A DNA stretch of 64,000 nucleotides from Pseudogracilibacillus sp037072025 (GCF_037072025.1 NZ_JAXHDD010000007.1:60469-124468); one strand, 5' to 3'. Positions 8,724 to 17,885 are shown, numbered from the stretch's first letter. Notes: generated from the letters alone by a model not told the origin. Program-made: numbers and translations.

Positions 8724-9539
8724 ATGGAACTCATTACTGGTAAAATCATGATCATTGCTTCTTTTTTATTACTGATCACAATGATTGAAACATTGGCTTA
8801 TTCAACAAGGATTTCAGGGGTTCGAGTACGACTAATTGCCACAGCTATTTCGTTGTTTAGTACGTTAGTGGTTGTTGCAAGATTATCGACAACCATTCAG
8901 CAGCCGTTAACAGCAAAACTTATTGCAGAAGCACCGGCGATAAACAAGTTATCCTTTATTGAAGAACAATATCGAGTTTTAATTGGGGTAACTTCCATTG
9001 GTGTATTAGTTGGAATTATCCTTTTTCCAACGTTTATTCAAATTTTTTCTAAAGCAATCATTCAACTGTCACATGAACGAGGTTCCGTAGTTAGTTTATT
9101 CCTGAAGTTCTTCAATCTAGATGGCATTAAAAAAATTGTTTCATGTTTCAGAATTCCAACTTTTGCCTATTTAAAAGGAATAACGTATCGAACAATCCCA
9201 AAACGACTTTTTGTCATGAACGTCATTGTTTCGGCTATCTTTACAACAGGTGTCCTTTCTTCAATTTATGCCTCTATGTTAGTCCCTAAAGATTACGCAC
9301 AAGCAGCTTTAATGTCATCCGGGATTATTAATGGAATCGCAACTATTTTATTAACATTATTTATTGATCCTAAAGCCTCTGTGCTAGCGGATCGAGTTAT
9401 GAAAAAGCAAGTTGATTATATTTATTTAAAAAGTTACTCTCTGACAATGGTAAGCTCAAAATTTTTCGGTACGATTGTAGCGCAATTTTTATTTTTACCC
9501 GCCGCTTATTATGTAGCTTGGTTTGCGAATTGGATATAG
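8724..9539 (+). CDS. amj: Amj-family lipid II flippase
   Basis: 271 residues, almost entirely hydrophobic, with about six to seven membrane segments. It starts MELITGKIMIIASFLLLITM and carries the SVLADRVMKKQVD and SKFFGTIVAQF stretches typical of Amj (YdaH of Bacillus subtilis), the alternate flippase that moves lipid II across the membrane when MurJ is absent. ATG 8724 has AAAGGGAG directly upstream; a longer 8658 start lacks a site. It stands alone between decayed regions and appears intact. In B. subtilis it is stress-induced (sigma M); I see no clear sigma-M promoter here. Confidence 0.85.
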   Translation: MELITGKIMIIASFLLLITMIETLAYSTRISGVRVRLIATAISLFSTLVVVARLSTTIQQPLTAKLIAEAPAINKLSFIEEQYRVLIGVTSIGVLVGIILFPTFIQIFSKAIIQLSHERGSVVSLFLKFFNLDGIKKIVSCFRIPTFAYLKGITYRTIPKRLFVMNVIVSAIFTTGVLSSIYASMLVPKDYAQAALMSSGIINGIATILLTLFIDPKASVLADRVMKKQVDYIYLKSYSLTMVSSKFFGTIVAQFLFLPAAYYVAWFANWI

Positions 9540-9741
9540 AGGGGAATGACTCTTTATTGTGAATATATAAGAAAACCCAATGGGCACACTTGTTCTAGTT
9601 ATTTGAATATAATATACTTAGACACTCATCATGATGCTCATCCACTATAAAAAAGGGTGTGTAAAAATGAGTTTAATTAATAAATGTGGCTTCCGGTGAA
9701 GCAAGAAGTTTTTTGGTAATGGGTAATGGAACAGAATCACA

Positions 9742-9801
9742 TTGATCATGATGAACTATTTAAACGACTTATTAAAGCATTTTTAATGTGTATAAAATGA
9801 C
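9742..9801 (+). pseudogene. N-terminal scrap of an Rpn-family nuclease
   Basis: The frame reads IDHDELFKRLIKAFL and then runs into the transposase sequence. That opening matches the start of Rpn/PD-(D/E)XK transposase-like recombination-promoting nucleases (xxDHDxLFKxLIxTFF). Only about 15 residues survive, so the call is tentative. It seems to have been cut by the IS5-like fragment that follows. Confidence 0.4.
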
Positions 9802-10114
9802 TGAAAATCAATTAGTTTTACCAGATGACTTCTTTTTACCTTTTGGTGGAAAATTAAACAAAAACAATCGTTGGGTAACCTTGGCTAACCTCATTCCATG
9901 GTGGAAAGTAAAAGAAACGTACTCCAAAACCATGAATGGCTCCAGCCGTGGCCAAAAGGCATTTAGTGTACGCATTGTACTTGGTGCTTTGTATATCCAA
10001 CAATACAAGAAACTTAGCGACCGTCAAATTGTTGAAGAAATCACAGAAAATCCGTATCTTCAATATTTCTTGTGTCTGCCAGATAAACAACATTACTGGA
10101 AGCACGAGTCGTAA
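9788..10114 (+). mobile_element. IS5/IS1182-like transposase, N-terminal fragment
   Basis: About 105 residues with LPFGGKLNKNNRWVTLANLI, WWKVKETYSK, and LSDRQIVEEITENPYLQYFL. This is the DUF772-type N-terminal domain of IS5-group (IS1182-like) DDE transposases. The catalytic domain is absent. The reading frame switches near 10098 into an unrelated IS3-family sequence. Confidence 0.8.
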
Positions 10115-10340
10115 AGGAAACTGTTATGACAACGCCTGTATTGAATCATTTCACAGCGTGATAAAATAGGAACTCATCTTCCATGAAAATATGAAACACG
10201 TAAAGAAGCCAAAATGAGTATATTTGATTAAATCGAGACATTTTACAATTACAAGAGGGTGCACTCCACTATTGGATACCTATCACCAATAGCCTTTGAA
10301 AAGCAATACAAACAGGCTCAAAGTGCCTCTCTTAAGTAAA
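10095..10340 (+). mobile_element. IS3-family OrfB transposase, C-terminal remnant
   Basis: SRKGNCYDNACIESFHSVIK is the hallmark of the IS3/IS150 OrfB C-terminus, near its catalytic Glu. Downstream frames keep traces of EAKMSIFDYIE-like and RVHSTIGYLSPIAFEKQY sequence, interrupted by a TAG after VIK and by frameshifts. It is fused head to tail with the IS5-like fragment, so neither element is functional. Confidence 0.8.
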
Positions 10341-10631
10341 GAGTGAGTATTTAATGTTTACAATCTTTGGCTCTCTTGACCCTACCTCATTTTTTTAAGT
10401 TTGAGTTGTCGTGCTTTAACCACAGCACGGATTTTGGAAGTGTCAAGGGCGACGATAGGAGGGGCAAAGCCTTTATCCTTGATAGTTCCCAAAGGAGTGC
10501 TATCCTAACAAAACGACAAAACAAAGCAAGAAAGGAATTTAATCAAAATCCATATTCTTTGTGTCTAATTTCTTGACATAGGTCACCTTTAGTTTTAAGA
10601 TCATTGTGAACAATGTGACTTTTATGAGGGG
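10341..10631. other. intergenic, one minus-strand ORF scrap
   Basis: No intact gene. On the minus strand, about 10500 down to 10380, a frame reads GFAPPIVALDTSKIRAVVK and ends KKMR stop. It looks like a real protein C-terminus, but I cannot place it. Confidence 0.35.
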
Positions 10632-10748
10632 GTGTTTGTTATTTTAACACAAATAGGTTTGGTAGGTACTTTGATTTCTTTAATAATGATTGTTATTATA
10701 ATTCTTCTCTTAAGGAAAATAGCGGGTTTTTTAATTAAAAAAAACTAA
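10632..10748 (+). CDS. tiny single-helix membrane peptide
   Basis: 38 residues. A GTG directly after GAGGGG opens a frame almost wholly made of one hydrophobic helix (LISLIMIVIIILLL) ending RKIAGFLIKKN. The spacing is tight, so the exact start is uncertain. It is followed by another small membrane peptide and a secreted protein, which suggests a small operon. Confidence 0.4.
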   Translation: MFVILTQIGLVGTLISLIMIVIIILLLRKIAGFLIKKN

Positions 10749-11014
10749 CCATTTTTAATCGAAAAGTGGAAGAATTTAAAAATTTCATGAAAAATAGACC
10801 ATCTTTCCGATGTTAACTAAATTTGAACATTCGTGGTAATTGACATTCCACTACGCTACAAATCACAATGAAAAAGCTCTTCCGAGGGGTAAAAGCATTA
10901 TTTGCTATTGCAAATTGTGCGATTAAATATAAAAGATATAGAAGTTTGATTCAATGAAAAAGATAAAGATATATTAATTTTTAATAAAATGGATTTATAA
11001 AGGGAGGGAGTAAA

Positions 11015-11167
11015 ATGGTTAGTATTAATCCAATTGGTGTTATTATTTTTATTGTAGCAATTGCTTTGATTTTTTATATTATTAGGGAATTAATTGCTCC
11101 AAAAAAAGAGATAATTCAGGAAAATATTCGGTTAAAAAAAGAAATTAATGATTTAAAAGGTAAATAG
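11015..11167 (+). CDS. small membrane peptide, single helix plus coiled tail
   Basis: 50 residues from an ATG with AGGGAGGG eight bases upstream. Residues 5-25 are a hydrophobic helix, followed by IRELIAPKKEIIQENI and a charged helical tail ending NDLKGK. The strong ribosome site makes it likely real. The next frame, a secreted protein, begins within 50 bases. Confidence 0.6.
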   Translation: MVSINPIGVIIFIVAIALIFYIIRELIAPKKEIIQENIRLKKEINDLKGK

Positions 11168-11212
11168 TGGTTTTGGGGCGGAATTTTATTCTATTAAATG
11201 CTATTATTTTAG

Positions 11213-11872
11213 TTATTAAAATATTTTAGAAGTTATGGTGATTATTCGAGAAAATTATTTATCTTTTTAGGTGTTTTAATTGCAGTCGGTGTTTTAGGTC
11301 TTGGTATAGGTAATACGGGCGTTGCTCATGCATCAGAAAATGAAAGTATATCAAACAAAGATTTAACAGAAGAAGAAATTTTTTATGAATTTGAAAGGAT
11401 CTCTAATGAATATGAGGTTGGAGAGGAATTTTCAGAGGAAGACCAAGAATTTGTAAAAAAATATGCAAATAAGGAAATATCAGACCCTGGAATTATGCTA
11501 TTAGGGACAAAATCTTATTCAAAAACTAAGACAAGTAATGGTATAACAGTGAAAATTAGTGGCTCAGTAAGTGTTACTCATGGGATTAATAATAATACTT
11601 TTGGTGGCACTGTTAATCTTACTACTACAAAAGGTTCAACACCTAAGAAGATAAATACATATATTTCTCACGAAGCTTTTGGAATAGTTGGTAGTGGTGG
11701 AATTGGAAAAGTATATTCGGGTAAGGTATCATACTCTTGCAGTAATAAGAAAACTTGTAAAAGTGGTAAAATGACTAGAAAATACACTGCTTCTACAGCT
11801 TATTCAATGACGAGAGCGTATGCCGATGTTACAACAAAATCCGGAAAGAAATTAATTATTTATGGAAATTAA
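11213..11872 (+). CDS. secreted protein with no canonical start codon
   Basis: The frame is open from 11213 and begins LLKYFRSYGDYSRK, then a hydrophobic segment (FIFLGVLIAVGVLGLGIG) and AHASENES, a clear signal peptide with a likely AxA-type cleavage. An acidic pro-like region (residues ~45-95) follows, then a basic, Ser/Thr-rich domain of ~125 residues with one CSNKKTC cysteine pair. No ATG, GTG or TTG occurs in frame before 11495, and that start would remove the signal. A frameshift near 11200-11215, or a non-standard start, is needed. The layout (small membrane peptides plus secreted basic domain) would suit a toxin or bacteriocin, but no family is recognised. Confidence 0.5.
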   Translation, partial: LLKYFRSYGDYSRKLFIFLGVLIAVGVLGLGIGNTGVAHASENESISNKDLTEEEIFYEFERISNEYEVGEEFSEEDQEFVKKYANKEISDPGIMLLGTKSYSKTKTSNGITVKISGSVSVTHGINNNTFGGTVNLTTTKGSTPKKINTYISHEAFGIVGSGGIGKVYSGKVSYSCSNKKTCKSGKMTRKYTASTAYSMTRAYADVTTKSGKKLIIYGN

Positions 11873-11896
11873 TAATTTAAAAGTAATTTAGGTATA

Positions 11897-11923
11897 GGGG
11901 ATACGAGGAACCTTCGTATCCCC
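11897..11923 (+). terminator. possible bidirectional terminator
   Basis: GGGGATACGA and TCGTATCCCC form a perfect ten-base stem with a seven-base loop. The plus-strand T-tract is weak (TCTTAGTTTG). It lies just after the secreted-protein gene. Confidence 0.6.
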
Positions 11924-11939
11924 TCTTAGTTTGTTTCCA

Positions 11940-12335
11940 AAGAGTAGAGAGTATTTATAGAAAAATAGGGTTATTAAACGGGCACGAGAGTAAAACCTTC
12001 CTTTTGCTGAGAGATTCCATAAGTAGTTCATACTCTTTTGGAAAATGTTCCGATACATAATGTTCAATATCTTCTTCAATCTGGTGTTAATCTTGATTGA
12101 ATAGAATGATATTCCCCCAGTGAATCTTCTAATAACCGGCGGTTGTAAGGGCTTAACGTTCCATTCATAGTTGTCAATAAATCTTGTGCAGAAACTTTGA
12201 CACGTCCATGCCTACACGCCTCAATTCGATTGATACTCAATACCTCCTCGTCGATAAATAATTGTGTTGTAATATCATGATTAACAGAGTAGCTCAAAAT
12301 TAAACCCATGCCCCCATATGACAAATGTTGTCCAG
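11940..12335 (-). mobile_element. IS110-family transposase remnant
   Basis: On the minus strand, frames read RHGRVKVSAQDLLTTMNG, then TLSPYNRRLLEDSLGEYHS, then after a frame change IEEDIEHYVSEHFPKEYELL. This spacing of a basic segment, a helix, and an E-I-E-rich helix fits the middle of IS110 transposases, ahead of the IPGIG-type motif. At least one frameshift and missing ends mark it as dead. No terminal repeats were seen. Confidence 0.55.
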
Positions 12336-12428
12336 TAAACGTCTGGCGACACGTTTAGCGCGGATAAAACAGAATCATTGAGAGGTTTTAATCAGTAAAT
12401 ATTTTTGCTAGTTCAATGACAATTGCTA

Positions 12429-13376
12429 TCAGTGATGATGGTGATGTCCAGAGGATTCAGGTTTCACTTTGCACAATATCGAATTGTCATGCAAATGAGC
12501 AGATGTTTCAAATTGAATTGTCATGTGATGGATGTTATGGTGTTCAAGGTCATGTTCGATTTGACGGAGCAATTGATCACTTTCGGCAACGGTCATTTGA
12601 TCATCTACAATTGCATGGCAGGAAAGCGCATTTAATCCGCTCGTAATTGACCAAACATGTAAATCGTGAACATCGTGTATGCCTTTTATACTTAGGATTG
12701 TTTGAATCACATCGTCCATATCCACATTTTTGGGTGTCCCTTCCATTAAGACATGAAGTCCGGATTTTGTAACATTGTAGCCACTGCGTAATACGAGTGC
12801 AGCAACAATGACACTCGCAAGTAGATCTGCCCACCCCCAGCCGAAAAAGATGATCAGCAATGCAGCGATAATGGCACCAATGGAACCAAGCATATCGCTA
12901 ATTACATGCAAGTATGCTCCACGCATATTTAAGTTTTCTTCTACATCCGCACTACGCATCATAATCCATGCAACCAAAATATTGACTAGTAAGCCAATGC
13001 ATGCAATGATTAACATTCCAGTTGAAGCAACTTCAGGTGGGTTTTGAAAACGGCCGATTGCTTCATAAAAAATATAAATCGCAATAACTAAGAGTGTTAC
13101 CCCGTTCAGAACAGCTGCTAATATTTCAAATCGTTTATATCCATATGTTTTACTGTAGTTAGCGGCTTTTTCTCCAAGTGTAAAGGCGAGTAGTGCAATT
13201 CCAAGTGATATAGCATCACTTAACATATGACCTGCATCTGCTAGTAATGCAAGACTATTTGTCAGAAATCCACCTATGGCCTCTACAATCATATATAACG
13301 TAATAATAATGAAACTTATTAATAATACCTTTTTATTGGCACCATGTGTGTGGTCATGTCCATGATCCTGTCCCAT
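12429..13376 (-). CDS. czcD: cation diffusion facilitator, Zn/Co/Cd efflux (CzcD-like)
   Basis: 315 residues with a His-rich cytoplasmic start (MGQDHGHDHTHG), six predicted membrane helices, and a C-terminal cytoplasmic domain ending SSGHHHHH. ADAGHMLSDAISLG (near 47) and the matching HVISDMLGSIGA (near 157) carry the HxxxD and DxxxD-type metal sites of CDF transporters. It exports divalent metal in exchange for protons or potassium. AGGAGG precedes the ATG. An ArsR repressor gene lies 18 bases upstream in the same operon, so expression is probably metal-induced. Confidence 0.92.
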   Translation of the reverse strand: MGQDHGHDHTHGANKKVLLISFIIITLYMIVEAIGGFLTNSLALLADAGHMLSDAISLGIALLAFTLGEKAANYSKTYGYKRFEILAAVLNGVTLLVIAIYIFYEAIGRFQNPPEVASTGMLIIACIGLLVNILVAWIMMRSADVEENLNMRGAYLHVISDMLGSIGAIIAALLIIFFGWGWADLLASVIVAALVLRSGYNVTKSGLHVLMEGTPKNVDMDDVIQTILSIKGIHDVHDLHVWSITSGLNALSCHAIVDDQMTVAESDQLLRQIEHDLEHHNIHHMTIQFETSAHLHDNSILCKVKPESSGHHHHH

Positions 13377-13394
13377 GTTAAGCTCCTCCTATAA

Positions 13395-13730
13395 TTAATG
13401 GTGTGAAGCATGCTCAATTGCCTGCTTTAGTAAATTCATGACGTGATCATCATCTTCTGAATAATACAAAGTTGTCCCTGCTCTTCTAAATTTAACCAAT
13501 CTTAAATTTTTCAAAAAACGCAATTGATGGGACACACTCGATTGGCTTAAAGTCAACGTCTCTGCAATATCATTGACAGAATGTTCTCCTGTACATAATA
13601 AATTCAAAATGCGAATCCTAGTTGGATCAGAGAGCGCTTTGAACGTTTGCGAAACGACAAACAACGTCTCTTCATCTAAATGCTGCACTTCTTCATTAAA
13701 AGCTTCTTCATGTTTCTGCTCTTCACTCAT
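13395..13730 (-). CDS. czrA: ArsR/SmtB-family metal-sensing repressor (CzrA-like)
   Basis: 111 residues from the ATG preceded by AAAGGGG; the longer 13778 frame would run across the operator. It has a winged-helix core (FKALSDPTRIRILNLL, then SQSSVSHQLRFL as the recognition helix). The C-terminal helix contains D-x-H-x10-H-x2-H (DDH...HASHH), exactly the alpha-5 zinc/cobalt site of CzrA and SmtB. No alpha-3 CxC site is present. It should repress itself and czcD and release DNA when metal binds. Confidence 0.92.
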   Translation of the reverse strand: MSEEQKHEEAFNEEVQHLDEETLFVVSQTFKALSDPTRIRILNLLCTGEHSVNDIAETLTLSQSSVSHQLRFLKNLRLVKFRRAGTTLYYSEDDDHVMNLLKQAIEHASHH

Positions 13731-13766
13731 CGTTTTTACCCCTTTAAAATATATCCTTAACCTTAA

Positions 13767-13790
13767 ATACATGAACATATGCTCATATAT
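13767..13790. promoter_or_regulatory. palindromic operator for the ArsR-type repressor
   Basis: ATACATGAACAT and ATGCTCATATAT abut and are inverted copies at 10 of 12 positions. The TGAACATATGCTCA core resembles known SmtB/CzrA operators. It lies 37 bases upstream of the repressor start. Confidence 0.7.
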
Positions 13791-13797
13791 AGATTAA

Positions 13798-14191
13798 GGC
13801 AATCTTTAAATAATGTCAACCGGATAAGTTACATTAATTTCATTCTTTCCATTTCTTACGTAAAAGATAAATACATGACTAAGTCTACGTAAGAGATATG
13901 TCTGTTAATTTTGAAGTATTAACGTTAGTATTTGAACTCCTTTATGATGTGATCTTAAAAATAAAGCTTTTTTTTAAAAAAATAAGACATCATTATTGGA
14001 ATAATATGTTAGTATTGACATATCAAACTGTAATTTTAACAGATAATTTATTAAATAAGATGACTTATTAAAAAAACGAGACATAATATGTTAGGTTATA
14101 ATAAAAAAATTTGAAAGAATTTACTATGAAAAATGGGCTAACAGCGAACGGATAGATAATTAAAACGGTTAAAATCAGAAAGGATGGTAAA
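13798..14191. other. intergenic region with gene-start-like repeat
   Basis: No gene. TTGACA occurs at 14018-14023 region, within ATTGACATATCAAACT (14014-14029), which also occurs at 18930-18945. AAAACGAG plus ATATGTTAGG at about 14074-14095 has a counterpart at 18991-19012, the start of a methyltransferase gene. This may be a dead 5' end of a related gene. Confidence 0.4.
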
Positions 14192-16462
14192 GTGTCAGAA
14201 ACAAAAGATGAAATCATTTTACGAGGAATGAAAGAAAATAATTTAAAAAATATCGATTTAAATATACAGAAAGAAAAAATCACCGTATTTACCGGTATAT
14301 CGGGTTCAGGAAAGAGTTCCGTTGTTTTTGATACTTTAGCAACAGAAAGTAGAAGGCAAATGACGTTGAATTATCCGCTCTTTGTCAGAAATCAAATGCC
14401 AAGATATGAAAGACCTCATGCCGACTTAATGCAAAATTTAAGCCCAGTTGTTGTCGTGGAGCAAAGACCGTTTGGAGGAAATTCCCGTTCAACCGTAGGG
14501 ACTTATATGGATATTAATCCCTTGATTAGACTTCTATTTTCACGAATAGGTAGTCCGCCAATCGGTTCTGCCACCGATTTTTCGAGTCAAAGTTCCTTTG
14601 GCAGATGCCCGAAATGTAGTGGATATGGAGAGGTGGTCGCACCAGATCTAAATAAAATAATCGATTTCGATAAGTCGCTTCGGGATTATGCTGTGAAATT
14701 TAAGCCATTATCGCCTTCAGGTTGGCAAGGAAGATGGATGATAACCGGCGGATTATTTGATCCGGATTTGCCGATTAAGGACTATCCTGAAGAAGACCTT
14801 GAATTATTGATTTACGGACCACCGGAAGGAGAAAAAGTCTTTGCCCCGTTTCACACAAAGAACGGGCCTCAACCTCATGAGTGGGATGGACTATTACCGA
14901 GGTTTACACGTCTTTACATCAATCGAGATGTTTCCAAGTTAAAACAAGTTTCCCTAGATGATGTCTTAGCAGTATCCACACGTGCTTTTTGTCCGACGTG
15001 CCAAGGTTCTGGATTAAACCCAAAAGTATTGGAATGTAGAATAAACGGCTTAAACATTGCCGAATACGATCAATTAGAACTTACAGAATTACTAGCAGAA
15101 TTAACGAAAATGATAGATCCTCTGGGAAAATCGATCGCACAACAAGCAATCCCACTTGTTAACCAGCTAGTTGAAATGGGATTAGGATATTTGAGCCTTT
15201 CAAGAAAAATGGGCACCCTTTCCGGTGGCGAAGCGCAAAGGGTAAAAATCGCTCGGCACTTAGGGAGTAGTTTAAATAATATTACATATATTTTCGATGA
15301 ACCAAGTGCAGGACTTCATCCAAAAGAAGTGGATATGTTAATTCAGATGCTAGAACGTATAAAGGCTCAGCATAATACGGTGATCGTTATTGAACATGAT
15401 CTATCCGTAATAAAAGTAGCAGATGAAATAATCGAGATGGGCCCAGGAGCAAGTGTACATGGGGGTGAAGTTGTTTATCAAGGAAAATTAGTAGGGCTGA
15501 TAAACTCTAAAGCCGTAACGACGCTAATGCCCAAACTAAAAATAAACAAACATCCTAGGGAGATTAAAAGTTATTTTACCGTAAAAGGAGCTAAAAACAA
15601 TAACTTGAAAAATATAAGCGTAACTATTCCTAAGAATGTCTTCGTTTCTATCTGTGGAGTTTCCGGTTCAGGTAAAAGTTCTCTCATGTTGGAAGCATTC
15701 CCGAGAAGGTATCCAGAAACGATTCAAGTAGGGCAAGGCAGTATCGGAATCTCTAATCGCTCGACATTAGCTACATATATGGGAATCATGGATGATATCC
15801 GCGCGATATTTGCGAGGAAAACAGGTCAACCGGCAGGCTTATTTAGCTTTAACTCTTTAGGAGCATGTCCTATCTGCAAAGGAAAAGGAGTGACAACACC
15901 TGACGTAGCATTTGCAGATCCAGTGACAATTTCTTGTGAAGCCTGTGACGGAACGAGATATTCAGACGAAGCACTTACGTTTACATATCAAGATAAAAGT
16001 ATAGTAGAGATGTTAAATTTAACAATTGACGAGGCAATGAACTATTTTGAAAAAGGTAAGATCATAAAAAGGGTAAGTACGCTAAAAGAAGTAGGATTAG
16101 GATATCTAACCTTAGGGCAGACGACAAGTTCTCTAAGCGGAGGAGAAGTACAACGGCTAAAACTTGCAAGCCACTTACAAAAAGAAGGACAAATCTACCT
16201 GTTGGACGAGCCATCCTTAGGACTGCACACAGAAGATAACGTAAAACTGCTGGATGTTTTTCAAACACTTGTCAATAAAGGAAATTCAGTTATTATTATC
16301 GAGCATAATCTGGATTTTATTACGGAAAGCGACTGGGTAATCGAATTAGGCCCGGGAGGAGGAAAAGAAGGTGGACATATTATATTTGAAGGTACACCAG
16401 AAGAGATGTTACATGCAGAAACAGTGACAGCGAAATGGTTAAAAGATGGAATTACAAGTTAA
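14192..16462 (+). CDS. short UvrA-like ABC ATPase
   Basis: 756 residues with two UvrA-type ATPase modules. Walker A GISGSGKSS is near 36 and the second, GVSGSGKSS, near 489. The signature LSGGEAQRVK is near 341 and LSGGEVQRLK near 649. Walker B FDEPSAGLHP and LDEPSLGLH follow them. Zinc-binding pairs CPKC/CPTC and CPIC/CEAC are present. Canonical UvrA is ~940-960 residues; this belongs to the shorter UvrA paralogues, some linked to drug or DNA-damage resistance. The GTG start follows AAAGGATGG. A Nudix hydrolase follows after 23 bases. Confidence 0.88.
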   Translation: MSETKDEIILRGMKENNLKNIDLNIQKEKITVFTGISGSGKSSVVFDTLATESRRQMTLNYPLFVRNQMPRYERPHADLMQNLSPVVVVEQRPFGGNSRSTVGTYMDINPLIRLLFSRIGSPPIGSATDFSSQSSFGRCPKCSGYGEVVAPDLNKIIDFDKSLRDYAVKFKPLSPSGWQGRWMITGGLFDPDLPIKDYPEEDLELLIYGPPEGEKVFAPFHTKNGPQPHEWDGLLPRFTRLYINRDVSKLKQVSLDDVLAVSTRAFCPTCQGSGLNPKVLECRINGLNIAEYDQLELTELLAELTKMIDPLGKSIAQQAIPLVNQLVEMGLGYLSLSRKMGTLSGGEAQRVKIARHLGSSLNNITYIFDEPSAGLHPKEVDMLIQMLERIKAQHNTVIVIEHDLSVIKVADEIIEMGPGASVHGGEVVYQGKLVGLINSKAVTTLMPKLKINKHPREIKSYFTVKGAKNNNLKNISVTIPKNVFVSICGVSGSGKSSLMLEAFPRRYPETIQVGQGSIGISNRSTLATYMGIMDDIRAIFARKTGQPAGLFSFNSLGACPICKGKGVTTPDVAFADPVTISCEACDGTRYSDEALTFTYQDKSIVEMLNLTIDEAMNYFEKGKIIKRVSTLKEVGLGYLTLGQTTSSLSGGEVQRLKLASHLQKEGQIYLLDEPSLGLHTEDNVKLLDVFQTLVNKGNSVIIIEHNLDFITESDWVIELGPGGGKEGGHIIFEGTPEEMLHAETVTAKWLKDGITS

Positions 16463-16485
16463 TAATCTATTGGTGGTGATTTAAA

Positions 16486-17103
16486 ATGGAACCAAAATGG
16501 CTTGAATGGGCGAAACAACTTCAATCGATTGCACAGGCAGGATTAACTTATTCGAAAGATGTATACGACTTGGAAAGGTTTGAATTGATTAGAAATATTA
16601 GCGTTGAAATGTTATCACTACATACAGATGTTAGTAAGACGGTAATAAGAGATTTGTTTGCCAATGAAACTGGTTATGCAACGCCCAAAGTCGATATTAG
16701 GTCTGTTGTCTTTAAGGATAATAAAATTTTAATGGTTAGAGAAAATACAGATGGAAAATGGGCGTTACCAGGCGGTTGGGGCGATATTGGATTAACTCCA
16801 AGCGAGGTTGCCATCAAAGAAGTAAAAGAAGAATCAGGTTTTGATGTCAAATCAATCAAATTGATAGGTGTACTTGATAAGAAATGCCATCCTCATCCAC
16901 CTTCTCCTTATCACGTTTATAAAATGTTTATCCAATGTGAAATAATAGGCGGGGAACCAAAAGAAGGAATTGAAACGAGTGCAGTTGAATTTTTTTCTGA
17001 AAATGAACTACCAACATTGTCGATAGCTAGAAATACAGAATCACAAATTAAACTGGCTTTTAAACATTTATATAATCCACAAGAATTTACATGTTTCGAC
17101 TGA
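16486..17103 (+). CDS. Nudix hydrolase with N-terminal helical domain
   Basis: 205 residues. Residues ~1-60 form the Nudix_N-type helical domain seen in ADP-ribose and nucleoside-diphosphate-sugar pyrophosphatases. Residues ~66-190 are the Nudix fold. The Nudix box reads GWGDIG...EVAIKEVKEESGF, with KEVKEE in place of the usual REUxEE. It hydrolyses a nucleoside diphosphate linked to another group; the substrate is not determined. It may be co-transcribed with the UvrA-like gene upstream. Confidence 0.85.
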   Translation: MEPKWLEWAKQLQSIAQAGLTYSKDVYDLERFELIRNISVEMLSLHTDVSKTVIRDLFANETGYATPKVDIRSVVFKDNKILMVRENTDGKWALPGGWGDIGLTPSEVAIKEVKEESGFDVKSIKLIGVLDKKCHPHPPSPYHVYKMFIQCEIIGGEPKEGIETSAVEFFSENELPTLSIARNTESQIKLAFKHLYNPQEFTCFD

Positions 17104-17124
17104 TCTTTGAAGTAGAAAATATCA

Positions 17125-17149
17125 GCAAATTGTTGCGCTAACAATTTGC
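17125..17149. repeat. perfect 10-bp hairpin
   Basis: GCAAATTGTT and AACAATTTGC flank a five-base loop GCGCT. It is followed by AGCACAAC rather than a T-tract, so it is not a classical terminator, though it lies 20 bases after the Nudix stop. Confidence 0.55.
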
Positions 17150-17296
17150 AGCACAACAAGGCGTTCTCAAAAAGATCACCTTTTCTTTTTTGTTGAAAAT
17201 TCGATTTTATTTTGGAAAGATTATGTTAGAATTGAAACGAGCTATGAAGTTAACGGGTAATTTAGCGAATAATTAATTGATGGATAGGGGAAAAGA

Positions 17297-17812
17297 ATGG
17301 ATATTTATGTATGGGTTGTCGTTTTTTTAATCATCTTTATGCTTCATAATTTAGAGGAGATTATAATGATTGAAAGATGGTTTAAAAAGATATATCCTCG
17401 AGTTCGTAAAAGGATTCCTTCATTTGCACAAGCGGAAATCAAGAAATTTGAAAAAATTTCAGCTACACAGTTTTCTTTCGTAGTATTTGTGTTTTCAGTT
17501 GGTGCTTCTGGTTTGATTTTGGTAACCATAATAACAGAGTATTATTTTTTATTTATCGGTTTAAACCTTTTGTTTGCGATAAATATTTTTACACATCCAT
17601 TACAGGCTTTGTATTTAAAATGCTACACCCCAGGGGTCTGGACGACAATATTACTGATTATCCCTTATTATATTTTATTCTTCTATAACTTCCATAAAGC
17701 CGGTATTTTTACCTTGAATACGATTGTAGCGTCCTTCGTTGTTTTGCTCTTTCTTATACCAGTATTCCTGCTCAGTCATAAATTAGGAGAAAAGTGGTCG
17801 TCACAATCTTAA
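17297..17812 (+). CDS. HXXEE-domain membrane protein
   Basis: 171 residues, four to five hydrophobic segments. HNLEE at residues 17-21 is the defining HxxEE motif. A later conserved NIFTHPLQAL near 95 places a second His in the membrane, as expected for this family of putative metal-binding membrane proteins. The function of the family is not established. ATG follows AGGGGAAAAGA. It stands alone. Confidence 0.75.
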   Translation: MDIYVWVVVFLIIFMLHNLEEIIMIERWFKKIYPRVRKRIPSFAQAEIKKFEKISATQFSFVVFVFSVGASGLILVTIITEYYFLFIGLNLLFAINIFTHPLQALYLKCYTPGVWTTILLIIPYYILFFYNFHKAGIFTLNTIVASFVVLLFLIPVFLLSHKLGEKWSSQS

Positions 17813-17885
17813 CGTTTTTTCAGGTGATAGAATAGTAGATTTTGATAATCTGTTTATTGTTAGCGAAAAAGAAAGGAGTTTTCAT

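Noticed and set aside
10367..10576. Plus-strand 69-residue ORF
   Set aside because: Low-quality translation, no ribosome site; the opposite strand reads more like protein.
17125..17149. Hairpin as a terminator
   Set aside because: The stem is perfect, but the following bases are AGCACAAC with no T-tract, so only a repeat is claimed.
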